Origin: Planctomycetota bacterium
GTDB lineage: Bacteria; Planctomycetota; UBA1135; GCA-002686595
Length of the DNA stretch: 64,000 nt
Assembly (NCBI GenBank): GCA_002686265.1
Contig: NZBA01000008.1
Span: forward strand, 90,800-154,799
Direction: 5' to 3'
Part shown: positions 33,943 through 42,553 of the stretch, in pieces
Layout of the letters: each line of letters opens with the position of its first letter
Position numbering within the stretch: position 1 is the stretch's first letter
Notes under the pieces: generated by a model
Told to the model about the DNA's origin: nothing
Databases searched by the model: none
What the model saw: only the letters and a program-made list of their open reading frames with translations
Program-made: the position numbers and the translations under genes

Positions 33943-35313
33943 TTGCCCTCCACACATTTCCTTCCGCTGCTCGCGGCCCTCCTGGCCGCCGGCTGCTCGA
34001 CCACGCGCGACCTCGCGGCCGTCCTCGACCCCTACCGGGCGGGCCAGGTCGAGCTGGCCGCGGACCTGATCTCGTCGGAGGAGTTCGAGGCGCAGCGCTC
34101 TAGCGAGACCGACGGCGTAATCTGGCTCCTGGAGCAAGGCAAGGTCTTGCAGGACGCCGGGCGCTTCGAGGCCTCCGAGCGCGCCTTCGCCCTAGCGGAC
34201 GGCCGCATGCGGGCCTTCGAGCGCGAGGCCGAAATCAGCGTCACCGACGAGCTCGCCGGGGTCCTCGCCGGGGCCGGGCTACGCGACTACCGCGGCCGCG
34301 GCTGGGAGAAGATCCTGCTCGAGGTCTACCGCTGCCTGAATGCCCTGGCCCTCGGCGACCTGGAGGAGGCCCGGGTCTTCTCCCGGCGCGCCTTCGTGCG
34401 TCAGGCACAGGCCGTCGCCGCCGGCACCGACGAGATCCGAGCGGCGCGCAAGGCCGCCCGCTCCCAGGGCATCGATGCGCGCGAAGTCCTGGGGCAGGAG
34501 CGCCTGCGCGAACACACCGAGCAAGTCGCGACGCGCGTCACCTCCGCCTACGCGGACTACGCCAACCCCCTCGCGAGCTTCCTCGCCGGGCTCTTGGCCT
34601 GGATCGACGGGGACGAGTCGGGCGCCCTGGTCGACCTGCGCAAGGCCGCGGCCATGGTCCCCGACCACCCGACCCTCGAAGCTCTGCTGGGCGAGCTCGA
34701 GGCGCGCGCTCCCCCCCACGGCGCGGGCGGGCGCGTGATCGCACTTCTCGAGACCGGCCTGGCGCCCGCGATCGTCGAGGACAGCGTCACGATCTACTCC
34801 GACAACGGCTGGTCGCGCCTGGCCCTGCCGGCCCTGGCCTTCCACGGGCGCGAGGTCGCCTCCCTGGCGATCGAGAGCGCTGATGACTCCGTGCGCACCG
34901 TCGCCCTCGCCGACGTGGACGCCATCGTCGCCGCCGACTTCCAGCGCCGCCTGCCAGGCATCGTCCTGCGCGCCCTGACCGCCGCGGCCCTCAAGGAGGT
35001 GGCGACCACCCAGCTGCGCCACGAGCACGGCGACTGGGGCGTGGTCCTGGGAAGCCTGTGGAAGGTCGCCACGGCGCGGGTCGACACGCGCACCTGGCAC
35101 ACGGTGGGCGCCGGATTCCAGCTCGCGCACCTCGACCGCCCCGCGAGCGGTGTGCTGACCCTCGCCGCCCTCGACCGCCACGGCGGCCGCCACCTCGTCC
35201 ACGACGTGGAGCTCCCCGATTCGTCGGTGGTGATCCTCCTCGTCCGCTGCCCGAACCTGCTCTCCCTGCAGAGCCACGTCATCTCCACGAGACCGCTGAA
35301 ACCCAGACCGTAA
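33943..35313 (+). CDS. COG3014-like TPR lipoprotein
   Basis: A protein of 456 residues if the TTG at 33943 is used. I chose it because it places a signal peptide (FLPLLAALLAAGC, lipobox AAGC) at the N-terminus; an upstream TTG at 33814 in the same frame would bury it. The helical middle fits TPR-like folding (LLEQGKVLQDAGRFEASERA, FSRRAFVRQAQAVAAGTDEI), and the C-terminal third is beta-rich. Gene order, with a YcfL-like and an LpoB-like gene directly after, matches the COG3014-ycfL-lpoB arrangement of many Gram-negative bacteria. Its function is unknown; it probably acts at the outer membrane. Confidence 0.75.
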   Translation: MPSTHFLPLLAALLAAGCSTTRDLAAVLDPYRAGQVELAADLISSEEFEAQRSSETDGVIWLLEQGKVLQDAGRFEASERAFALADGRMRAFEREAEISVTDELAGVLAGAGLRDYRGRGWEKILLEVYRCLNALALGDLEEARVFSRRAFVRQAQAVAAGTDEIRAARKAARSQGIDAREVLGQERLREHTEQVATRVTSAYADYANPLASFLAGLLAWIDGDESGALVDLRKAAAMVPDHPTLEALLGELEARAPPHGAGGRVIALLETGLAPAIVEDSVTIYSDNGWSRLALPALAFHGREVASLAIESADDSVRTVALADVDAIVAADFQRRLPGIVLRALTAAALKEVATTQLRHEHGDWGVVLGSLWKVATARVDTRTWHTVGAGFQLAHLDRPASGVLTLAALDRHGGRHLVHDVELPDSSVVILLVRCPNLLSLQSHVISTRPLKPRP

Positions 35314-35315
35314 CC

Positions 35316-35729
35316 ATGAAGCAATCCCTCGCCCTGACGATCCTCCTCGCAGCGACCTCCGCCTGCGCCACACCGCCGGTGAACACCGTCGAGCCGACCC
35401 CCCCTGAGACCGGCGGAAGCGAGGTGTGGATCACCAAGATCAACAGGAGCTCCACCCTCGAGCGCCAGGTCGCCGTGCAGAACGCCCGGGTGGACCGAAG
35501 TAGCGGCGCCCTGCGCGTCCAGCTCGAGGTCGCCAACGAGGGCGAGAGCTCCCAGGACTTCCGCTACCTGTTCGAGTGGTTCGACGGTCAGGGCCTGAAG
35601 CTCTACGAGGCGACCGAAGGCTGGCGGCGCGAGACGATCGAACCCGGCCAGCACAAGTACCTGTCCGCCACCGCCTCCTCACCGGAGGCCGGCGACTGGC
35701 GTTTCACCGTCCAGAAGTGGTCGCGTTGA
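35316..35729 (+). CDS. ycfL: YcfL-like lipoprotein (DUF1425)
   Basis: A 137-residue lipoprotein with signal peptide LALTILLAATSACA (lipobox TSAC). The mature part matches the YcfL family: NARVDRSSGALRVQLEVANE, then FRYLFEWFDGQGLKLYEA and the end AGDWRFTVQKWSR. YcfL is encoded beside LpoB in enterobacteria and is thought to be an outer-membrane lipoprotein of unknown role. It starts 2 bp after the previous stop and is followed by the LpoB-like gene. Confidence 0.85.
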   Translation: MKQSLALTILLAATSACATPPVNTVEPTPPETGGSEVWITKINRSSTLERQVAVQNARVDRSSGALRVQLEVANEGESSQDFRYLFEWFDGQGLKLYEATEGWRRETIEPGQHKYLSATASSPEAGDWRFTVQKWSR

Positions 35730-35767
35730 CCGCTCCCAAGCACCCTCTCCTGCGAAAGCGAACCGCG

Positions 35768-36382
35768 ATGAACCAAGTCCATCTGATCCTCTCCACGGCG
35801 AGCCTGATCCTCGCCGCCTCCTGCGCCAGCGGCCCCGAGCGCATCGACCCGCACTCCGACGAGGCGGTGACCTCCATGGGCGTCGACTACAGCGAACTCG
35901 TCGAGTGGTCCGACACGCTCACGAACCGCATGCTCAACAGCGGCTTCCTCGATAGCGGCGCCTTCGGCACTCAGCCGATCACGATGGTCGTCAGCGACAT
36001 CGAGAACAAGACCGACATCTCGCAGTTCCCCAAGGAGATCGTCCTCTCGCGCATCCGCTCGGCGATGCTGAATTCGGGCAAGGCGCGCTTCACGACGGTC
36101 TACGGCGACGACGCGATCGACCGCATGACGCGCGAGACCCAGGACAAGTGGGAGGACCCGCTCTTCGACGCCACCCAGATTCCCGAGGGAGGTCAGGCGA
36201 GCGTGGCGCGCCTGTCGCTGCGCACGCAGATCCTGTGGGTCCACGCCCAGTCCGGCAGCTCCCTGCAGAACACCTACGAGGTGCGCATGTGGGTCACCGA
36301 CGTGGCGTCGGGGACCGCGGTCTGGGAGGGCTTGTCCGACCCGATCGCCAAGAAGGTCTCGCGCTCGAAGGTCGGCTGGTAG
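35768..36382 (+). CDS. lpoB: LpoB-like penicillin-binding protein activator lipoprotein
   Basis: A 204-residue lipoprotein with a signal peptide ending in LAASC. In E. coli, LpoB stands on the outer membrane and reaches through peptidoglycan to stimulate PBP1B. Family features: GVDYSELVEWSDTLTNRML, PITMVVSDIENKTDISQFP, then VLSRIRSAMLNSGKARF and YEVRMWVTDVASGTAVWEG. The disordered linker of E. coli LpoB is short here. The homology is clear, but planctomycetes were long thought to have reduced peptidoglycan synthesis, so the partner synthase is uncertain. It closes a three-gene lipoprotein operon with a terminator-like hairpin 20 bp after the stop. Confidence 0.88.
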   Translation: MNQVHLILSTASLILAASCASGPERIDPHSDEAVTSMGVDYSELVEWSDTLTNRMLNSGFLDSGAFGTQPITMVVSDIENKTDISQFPKEIVLSRIRSAMLNSGKARFTTVYGDDAIDRMTRETQDKWEDPLFDATQIPEGGQASVARLSLRTQILWVHAQSGSSLQNTYEVRMWVTDVASGTAVWEGLSDPIAKKVSRSKVGW

Positions 36383-36402
36383 GACGCGCGCTCCCGTCCG
36401 GT

Positions 36403-36419
36403 GCAAGGGCGGCCCTTGC
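36403..36419 (+). terminator. Stem-loop after the lipoprotein operon
   Basis: A perfect 7-bp stem GCAAGGG / CCCTTGC with a 3-base loop lies 20 bp after the lpoB-like stop and before mqnA. No T tract follows, which is common in very GC-rich genomes. Confidence 0.5.
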
Positions 36420-36449
36420 GCGGGCGGGCGGATGCGATACAAGGGCGCG

Positions 36450-37289
36450 ATGAGCAGCACCTCCTCCCTGCGCGTCGGCACGGTCCCCTACCTGGTCGGC
36501 CGGCCCCTCGACCTGGGACTGGGCGACGAGGAAGGCATCGACCTGACCGCCGCGGTCCCCGCGCGCCTGGTCGAGGGCCTGCGCGAGGGAAGCCTCGACG
36601 TCGCCCTAGTGAGCTCGATCGAGCTCTTCCGCCGCGAGGGCTACGGCTACCTTCCGGGGCTGGCGGTCAGCGGGCGGGGCTACGTGGCCAGCGTCCAGCT
36701 CTTCCTGCGGCGGGCGGTCGAGGAGGTGCGGAGCATCGCCCTCGACCCCTCCAGCCGCACGGCGGCGACGCTGGTGCGCGTGCTGCTCACCGAGCGCCCC
36801 GGCGGCGCGCCCGAGTTCAAGGAGGTAGCCGCGGGGGACGACCCGCGCGAGGCGGACTGCGACGGGTGGCTGCGGATCGGGGACGCGGCCTTGCGCGAGG
36901 TCGCCGCGCCCGACGCGCCGGCGGTCTTCAACCCCTCCCAGGTCTGGTGCGAGCGCACGGGCCTGCCCTTCGTCTTCGCGGCCTGGGTCGTGCGCCCCGG
37001 CGTCGACCCCTCGCCTTGGCTGGCGGCCTTCGAGCGCGCGCGCGAGCGCGGCCTGGCGCGGCTGGACGAGCTCGCGGCCGGCGCGGCGCGGGACTGGCAC
37101 CTCCCGCCCGAGCTCTGCAAGCGCTACCTGCGCGAGGAGTGCGTCTTTGAGTCCCTGCCCGACATGCACGCCGCCCTGCTGGCCTTCCGTGACGCCGCCG
37201 CCGCCCTCGGCCTCTGCTCGGGCGCCTTCGATCCCCTCCCCCTCGGTGACCTGCGCCCGCCGCCCCCCGTGCCGTGTCGCCGAGAGTGA
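36450..37289 (+). CDS. mqnA: Chorismate dehydratase of the futalosine menaquinone pathway
   Basis: MqnA converts chorismate to 3-enolpyruvylbenzoate, the first step of the futalosine route to menaquinone. The fold is that of a periplasmic-type solute-binding protein, 279 residues from ATG 36450 (an ATG at 36432 is also possible). Family features: LRVGTVPYLVGRPLDLGL, VPARLVEGLREGSLDVALVS, IALDPSSRTAATLVRVLL, then LRIGDAAL and the GLPFVFAAWVV segment. No other mqn genes lie in the window. Its end overlaps the next small gene by 16 bp. Confidence 0.93.
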   Translation: MSSTSSLRVGTVPYLVGRPLDLGLGDEEGIDLTAAVPARLVEGLREGSLDVALVSSIELFRREGYGYLPGLAVSGRGYVASVQLFLRRAVEEVRSIALDPSSRTAATLVRVLLTERPGGAPEFKEVAAGDDPREADCDGWLRIGDAALREVAAPDAPAVFNPSQVWCERTGLPFVFAAWVVRPGVDPSPWLAAFERARERGLARLDELAAGAARDWHLPPELCKRYLREECVFESLPDMHAALLAFRDAAAALGLCSGAFDPLPLGDLRPPPPVPCRRE

Positions 37290-37513
37290 TCGAAGAGGAG
37301 CGCTGCCCGCACTGCGGGGCGGAGCTGGGCGGTGAGAAGCCGCGCGTCTGTCCCCAGTGCGGTGGTTCGCTCCAGCGCCGCTACCTGAGGGCGGGCTGCC
37401 TCTCGAGCAAGCCCGTCGGCCTGCTGCTGGTCTGCGCCCTGCTCGCCGGAGCCGACGGCTGCCGCGAAGGTGACGAGCGGACGAGGACTGTGGAGCTGCT
37501 CGGAGAGCCTTGA
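37274..37513 (+). CDS. Small zinc-ribbon protein with one membrane segment
   Basis: A 79-residue protein starting at GTG inside the end of mqnA. The first 35 residues form a zinc ribbon: CPHCGAEL, about 13 residues, then CPQCGGSL. One membrane helix follows (SKPVGLLLVCALLAGADGC), then a short charged tail. The overlap suggests translation coupled to mqnA. Zinc-ribbon-plus-helix proteins are widespread and of unknown role, and I cannot assign a function. Confidence 0.65.
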   Translation: MSPRVIEEERCPHCGAELGGEKPRVCPQCGGSLQRRYLRAGCLSSKPVGLLLVCALLAGADGCREGDERTRTVELLGEP

Positions 37514-37639
37514 TCCCATCTCCCGACGCTCCAGGCGCTTGTGGCCGCCACCCGAAGGGCCGTTGCATCATTCCTCCCGCGCGCCTACAAGAGGGCCCGC
37601 ACACGCTCCCGACGCCAGTCGACGCCCGCGAGGATTCCC

Positions 37640-39478
37640 TTGGACCGTCCCAGCCCCTTCCACACGCCCTCGCTCTTCGGCGAGGCCGAACCCCAGACCC
37701 CCGTGGCCACCAAGAAGAAGCGCGCGAAGAAGACCGCCGCCAAGCCCAAGCGCGACGCCGCCGGGAAGAGGAAGACCGCCGGTCGCAAGAAGGCGGGCAA
37801 GAAGGGCGCCGCCTCCCCGGCCCCCAGCCCGGACGGCTCGCCCCGGCGGCGCGCGACGGCAGAGACGATGGCCTCGCGCCAGCGCGAGATATCGGTCTCG
37901 GAGTTCTTCACCAAGAACCGCCACCTCCTCGGCTTCGACTCGCCCCTCAAGGCGATCCTGACGACGGTCAAGGAGGCGGTCGACAACTCGCTGGACGCCT
38001 GCGAGGAGGCGGGCATTCTGCCCGAGATCTCGGTCGAAATCGCAGCCACGGGGACCTCCACCTTCCGCGTATCGGTCGAGGACAACGGGCCGGGGATCGT
38101 CAAGGAGCAGACGGCCAAGATCTTCGGGAAGCTGCTCTACGGATCGAAGTTCCACAAGCTCTCCCAGAGCCGCGGGCAACAAGGCATCGGGATCGCCGCC
38201 GCGGGGATGTACGGCCAGCTCACGACCGGGAAGCCGGTGCGGATCGTGACGCGCACCGGGAGCAAGCGCACGAGGGCGCACGAGTTCCTGCTGACGATCG
38301 ACACCGCCAAGAACAAACCCGACATCCACAGGGACACGGAGGTCGACTGGGATCACGGCCACGGCACACGGGTCGAGATCGAGATGGAGGGCCGCTACCA
38401 GAAGGGCATGCGCTCGGTCGACATGTACGTCAAGCAGACGGCCATCGCGAACCCGCACCTGACACTCCACTACACCGACCCGACCTCTGACGAGGTGACC
38501 TACGAGCGGACCTCGCGCGAGCTCCCGCCGGAAACCGCCGAGATCAAACCGCACCCCCACGGGGTCGAGCTCGGGCGCCTGATCGCGATGCTCAAGGAGA
38601 CGCGCTGCCGGTCCCTGTCGGGCTTCCTGCAGGAGGAGTTCTGCCGCGTCGGGCCGAAGGTCGCCAAGGAGATCATCAAGAAGGCCGGGCTCTCGGAGAA
38701 GGCCTACCCGACGCGCACCGCGCGCGGCGAGGCATCGTCGTTGCACGAGGCCATCGAGAGCACGCGCATCTCCTCCCCGCCGACGACCTGCATCGCGCCG
38801 ATCGGCGAGGAGCTGGTGCTCGCGGGCCTCAAGAAGGAGATCGACGCCGACTTCTACGTGGCGGCGACGCGCCCGGCCGCGGTCTACCGCGGCAACCCGT
38901 TCCAGATCGAAGTCGGCCTGGCCTACGGCAAGCCCGGCGGCGTGGGACTGGAGCTGACCGATGAGGGGCGCATCAAGAAGAAGGCCAAGGTCGACGTCAC
39001 CGAGGACCTCGTCGGGGCGGCGGACGAGCCGATCCGCGTTCTGCGCTTCGCCAACCGCGTGCCCCTGCTCTACCAGCAGTCGGCCTGTGCGATCACCAAG
39101 GGCGTGATCCAGACCAACTGGCGCTCCTACGGCCTGCAGCAGCCGCGCGGGACCTTGCCGGTGGGGCCGATGGTGCTGTTGATCCACATCGCCAGCGTCT
39201 GGGTGCCGTTCACCTCCGAGTCCAAGGAGGCCATCGCCTCCTACGAGGAGATCCTCAAGGAGATCAAGCTCGGCCTACGCGAATGCGGCCGCAAGCTCGG
39301 CACGCACGTGCGCAAGGGCAAGCGGCTCAAGCGCGAGTTCGAGAAGCGCAGCTACATCGAGAAGTACATCCCCCACGTCGGGATCGCCTTGCAGGAGATC
39401 CTCGACCTCTCGGACACCATGCGGGACGAGACGACGGCGACCCTCGAGGACGTCCTCCACAAGAGCCGCAGGTTCTAG
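37640..39478 (+). CDS. top6B: DNA topoisomerase VI subunit B with lysine/alanine-rich tail
   Basis: The ATPase subunit of type IIB topoisomerase VI, which relaxes and decatenates DNA as an A2B2 tetramer. I prefer the TTG at 37640 (AGGA a few bases before); a GTG at 37541 and one at 37703 are also in frame. After the start is a basic tail dense in Lys and Ala (about residues 22-55: [15 protein letters not shown] and more). The GHKL ATPase is intact: [19 protein letters not shown] (Mg-binding Asn), VEDNGPGI, and [17 protein letters not shown]2TH and transducer regions follow ([34 protein letters not shown]). It is usual in archaea and plants, and rare in bacteria. The A subunit starts 5 bp later. 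Confidence 0.94.
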   Translation: MDRPSPFHTPSLFGEAEPQTPVATKKKRAKKTAAKPKRDAAGKRKTAGRKKAGKKGAASPAPSPDGSPRRRATAETMASRQREISVSEFFTKNRHLLGFDSPLKAILTTVKEAVDNSLDACEEAGILPEISVEIAATGTSTFRVSVEDNGPGIVKEQTAKIFGKLLYGSKFHKLSQSRGQQGIGIAAAGMYGQLTTGKPVRIVTRTGSKRTRAHEFLLTIDTAKNKPDIHRDTEVDWDHGHGTRVEIEMEGRYQKGMRSVDMYVKQTAIANPHLTLHYTDPTSDEVTYERTSRELPPETAEIKPHPHGVELGRLIAMLKETRCRSLSGFLQEEFCRVGPKVAKEIIKKAGLSEKAYPTRTARGEASSLHEAIESTRISSPPTTCIAPIGEELVLAGLKKEIDADFYVAATRPAAVYRGNPFQIEVGLAYGKPGGVGLELTDEGRIKKKAKVDVTEDLVGAADEPIRVLRFANRVPLLYQQSACAITKGVIQTNWRSYGLQQPRGTLPVGPMVLLIHIASVWVPFTSESKEAIASYEEILKEIKLGLRECGRKLGTHVRKGKRLKREFEKRSYIEKYIPHVGIALQEILDLSDTMRDETTATLEDVLHKSRRF

Positions 39479-39483
39479 CAGCC

Positions 39484-40695
39484 ATGGCGAAGAAGAAGGC
39501 GGCCAAGAAGACCGCGAAGAAGAAGAGCGCCAAGAGCGCGACCAAGAAGGTCTCGCCCAAGGCGCTCAAGCGTGCTCCGGCGCAGCTGGACGACCTCGAC
39601 GTGAAGACGCTCGACTTGATCGAGGCGACAGCCCGGCGCGTCCGCTCGTCCATCGACCGGCGCGTGCTGCCGGAGCTGAAGTTCCCGATCCGCTCCCTGG
39701 CGAACGTCCGGTATCGCAAGGAGGTCGGTTACTTCGAGCTCGGCAGCGGGCGCAAGGCGCGTGCGTTGTCGGTGAACACGGTGAAGACCTTCGCCCAGAC
39801 CCTGCGCCTCATGTCCATCTCCAAGGACATGGTCGAGAACCACGACTTCGCAACGAAGCGAGAGGCCTACTACGTCAGCAAGAACTGGGGCGACTGCAAG
39901 TTCAACGAGCAGACCGAGTCGGATGCGGTGATGGACGACATCGAGGCCCTCGCGAGCCTCGACGGTCTCTCGCGCGAGCAGCTGCGCTACTACCCCGAGG
40001 AGCACGGTGGCTCGGTCGCCGGCAACCTGGTCGTGATCGACCGCGACACGGAGACCGGCGACCCGATTGAAATCGACTGCACGTCCTTCGGCACGGGTTC
40101 CTACTCGATCCCCCACTCGGTCGAGCACTTGCAGTTCAAGACCAAGGCCAAGTTCGTGCTGGCGATCGAGACCGGCGGCATGTTTCAGCGCCTGAACAAC
40201 CACAAGTTCTGGAAGTCTGCCGGCTGCATCCTGGTCGAGATGTCGGGCGTCCCCACACGCGCGACGCGACGCTTCATCCGCCGTTTGAGCGAGTCCCAGA
40301 AGATCCCGGTCTACTGTTTCGTGGACTGCGACCCCTACGGCATCGCGAACATCTACCGCACGCTGAAGGTCGGCTCGGGCAACGCGGCGCACATCAACCG
40401 CTTCTTCTGCGTCCCCAAGGCGCGCTACCTGGGGGTGACGCCCCAGGACATCGTCGACTTCAAGCTCGAGGATGCGACGCACCCGCTGCAGGCGGTAGAC
40501 ATCAAGCGGGCCAAGGATGCGCTCAAGAACGACCCCTTCTTTCAGGCCCACGCGCCGTGGAAGAAGGCCTTCCAGCAACTGCTGAAGATGGGCGTACGCG
40601 CCGAGCAGCAAGCCCTGGCGAAGTGGGGACTGAACTTCGTGATCGAGGAGTACCTGCCGCGCAAGCTCGCGAAGAAGAAGGACTTCCTGCCCTGA
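39484..40695 (+). CDS. top6A: DNA topoisomerase VI subunit A (Spo11-like) with basic tail
   Basis: The DNA-cleaving subunit, 403 residues. The winged-helix domain has ENHDFATKREAYYVSKNW; of the Tyr129-Tyr130 pair the second is the expected DNA-linking nucleophile. The Toprim domain supplies the metal ligands in VLAIETGGMFQRL (Glu229) and FVDCDPYGIANIYRTLK (Asp281, Asp283). The first 30 residues are an H1-like Lys/Ala/Ser tail (MAKKKAAKKTAKKKSAKSA), absent from archaeal enzymes. A similar tail is on subunit B, so both may have evolved to grip DNA. A terminator-like hairpin follows. Identification is firm; the cellular role beside gyrase is unknown. Confidence 0.94.
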   Translation: MAKKKAAKKTAKKKSAKSATKKVSPKALKRAPAQLDDLDVKTLDLIEATARRVRSSIDRRVLPELKFPIRSLANVRYRKEVGYFELGSGRKARALSVNTVKTFAQTLRLMSISKDMVENHDFATKREAYYVSKNWGDCKFNEQTESDAVMDDIEALASLDGLSREQLRYYPEEHGGSVAGNLVVIDRDTETGDPIEIDCTSFGTGSYSIPHSVEHLQFKTKAKFVLAIETGGMFQRLNNHKFWKSAGCILVEMSGVPTRATRRFIRRLSESQKIPVYCFVDCDPYGIANIYRTLKVGSGNAAHINRFFCVPKARYLGVTPQDIVDFKLEDATHPLQAVDIKRAKDALKNDPFFQAHAPWKKAFQQLLKMGVRAEQQALAKWGLNFVIEEYLPRKLAKKKDFLP

Positions 40696-40710
40696 GCGAG
40701 CCAGGCGTGA

Positions 40711-40733
40711 CCGCCGGGGGCTCCCCGAGGCGG
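40711..40733 (+). terminator. Stem-loop after top6A
   Basis: A stem CCGCC / GGCGG encloses an inner GGGG-CT-CCCC stem, starting 16 bp after the top6A stop and ahead of the next start at 40761. It looks like a factor-independent terminator without a T run. Confidence 0.5.
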
Positions 40734-40760
40734 CCGGCGGGGCGTATCCTGGCCGGCACC

Positions 40761-42155
40761 ATGAACCACCGCCGGCTGCCGCTCCTCTCCGCCGCCTTGC
40801 TCTGCGCCGTATGGGCCCCGGCCTCGATCGAGTGGAGCGAGGGATTCGATACGGCTCTCTCGCGCGCGCGCTCGGAGAGTCGGGTCCTGTTCATCTCGGT
40901 CACCTCCGACGGTGAGGCTCGCAGCGAGGAGGCGATCGAGCTCTACGGCGAGCGTGCAGTCGTCGCCCAGGCCGAGCACACGATCAACCTCGCCGCCTGC
41001 AACGCCGAGCACAAGGCGAAGGGCGAGTGCCCGCGCTTCGAGGGTACCGACTGCTCGAGCCACCGCCGCAACCTGGGATCGGCGACGGATGCAGTCCTGG
41101 TGGCCAACTCCCAGGGCGAAGTGCCCGTTCCCCAGCACCTGTGGATCGCCCCCGACGGCAAGGTCTTGATCAACGTGCCATGGGAGATCACCGCCGAGGA
41201 GCTGGTGTGGTGCTTCGTGACCGCCCGCCGCCGCGCCGGGGAAGACGGCGTCGAGATGCCCGAGGACGCGCGCCCGCCGCGCCGCCTGCAGCTTGGAGCT
41301 GTCTGGGCGCCGTGGGAGGAGGCGCGCCTGGCGCGGGGTCTGACCCAGGACGAGCTCTCCGAGCACCTCAAGCGCATGAAGAGTTCGATGGAGTACTCCG
41401 AAGCGCTCCTGGCCGATTGGAGCCGGGTGCTCTTCACCGATGAGGAGGACGCGGTCAAGTACGCCCGCGTCCAGTTCGGCGCTCTGGAGTACCTGGGCGT
41501 GGACACGGTCGTGACGACGCTGACGGGCATCGGGATGAACTCGCCGCGTTCCTTCTGGGAGGTCTTGGAGTACTTCACCAAGAACGGCAACGTGCGCATC
41601 CGCAACACGGCGGCGGTGGCCATGGAGGAGCTCGCCGCTCCGGACGCGCGCAAGGCGGTGATCTCGGCTCTCAAGAAGGAGAAGGACCCGGCGGTCGAGA
41701 AGAACTGGCTGCGGGCGGCGGGCGCCTGCGGTCGCGACGACAGCTCGACACGCAAGCTCCTCTTGAAGAGCGCGACGCGCGAGAAGGACGCGCTCCTGCG
41801 TCGCAACGCCCTGATCTCCCTGGGCTACCTCGCGCCCCACAAGAGCATCCGCGCGGCCCTCGCCGATGCCCTCGAAGGTGACGACGCCGACGACCGCCTG
41901 GCCGCCGCTTGCGCGATGGCCTTGACTCGCGACGCGGCTTATCTGCCGCGCCTCGAAGAGGCCGTCGCCGCTGCGGACGCAGGTCAGCGCGCGGACCTCG
42001 AGCCCGCCCTCGCCGTGCTCGAGGGCGCCAACCTGCGCCGCATCGCCGAGGTCTTCGGCCGCGTCAGCGGTGACGAGACCATCCGCATCCGCCTCTTCTT
42101 CGGCGAGATCGTCCCCGATCGAGCCGATGAAGGGCCGGAGGGCGAGGACGACTGA
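40761..42155 (+). CDS. Exported thioredoxin-like/HEAT-repeat protein
   Basis: A 464-residue protein with a signal peptide (LPLLSAALLCAVWAPAS). Residues about 20-145 look like a thioredoxin-fold domain: WSEGFDTALSRARSESRVLF, then VVAQAEHTINLAACNAE and PQHLWIAPDGKVLI. The CxxC redox pair is missing, so redox activity is unlikely. The second half consists of HEAT-like helical repeats (RIRNTAAVAMEELAAPDARK, LLRRNALISLGYLAPHKSIR), a protein-binding scaffold. It follows top6A on the same strand but beyond a hairpin. Thioredoxin-HEAT proteins like this recur in planctomycetes; their role is unknown. Confidence 0.7.
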   Translation: MNHRRLPLLSAALLCAVWAPASIEWSEGFDTALSRARSESRVLFISVTSDGEARSEEAIELYGERAVVAQAEHTINLAACNAEHKAKGECPRFEGTDCSSHRRNLGSATDAVLVANSQGEVPVPQHLWIAPDGKVLINVPWEITAEELVWCFVTARRRAGEDGVEMPEDARPPRRLQLGAVWAPWEEARLARGLTQDELSEHLKRMKSSMEYSEALLADWSRVLFTDEEDAVKYARVQFGALEYLGVDTVVTTLTGIGMNSPRSFWEVLEYFTKNGNVRIRNTAAVAMEELAAPDARKAVISALKKEKDPAVEKNWLRAAGACGRDDSSTRKLLLKSATREKDALLRRNALISLGYLAPHKSIRAALADALEGDDADDRLAAACAMALTRDAAYLPRLEEAVAAADAGQRADLEPALAVLEGANLRRIAEVFGRVSGDETIRIRLFFGEIVPDRADEGPEGEDD

Positions 42156-42553
42156 CTCGGGCCGGCCGGTCGCATGCGTGGAGCGGGCCGCCTCGAGACC
42201 GGTGACAGGCTGGCAGGTCTCCGAGGAGTGGTCCAGGCTTCATGAAAAGTCCACTCCGCTCCGGGCTGGTGTTTCGCGAGGAGGCGGCGCGGCTCCCGGG
42301 AGCTGGGAACCCTCGAGGCCGGCCCGCTGCGTGCGGAGTCCGCGAGCGACCAGGGGGCTGAGGTCGATGTCAAGGAGCCGAGGCCGCCGTCGAGGCCCCG
42401 GGGCGCGCCGTGGAGACGGTCGTGATCGGCATCTCCTCCACCTGGGTCGGGAGTCGAAAGAGGGCCACACAGTCGTCGGGAGGAAGTAGGCTCGACGGTC
42501 CCTAGGGGTCGCCGCCACTCGCCCTCTCCACCAGGAATGACCGGAGTGAAACC
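42156..42553. other. Gene-free stretch
   Basis: About 400 bases between the HEAT protein and the interrupted FG-GAP gene. Frames are open on both strands but show no family resemblance. I see no RNA gene, clear hairpin or repeat. It probably carries the promoter of the downstream gene. Confidence 0.45.
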
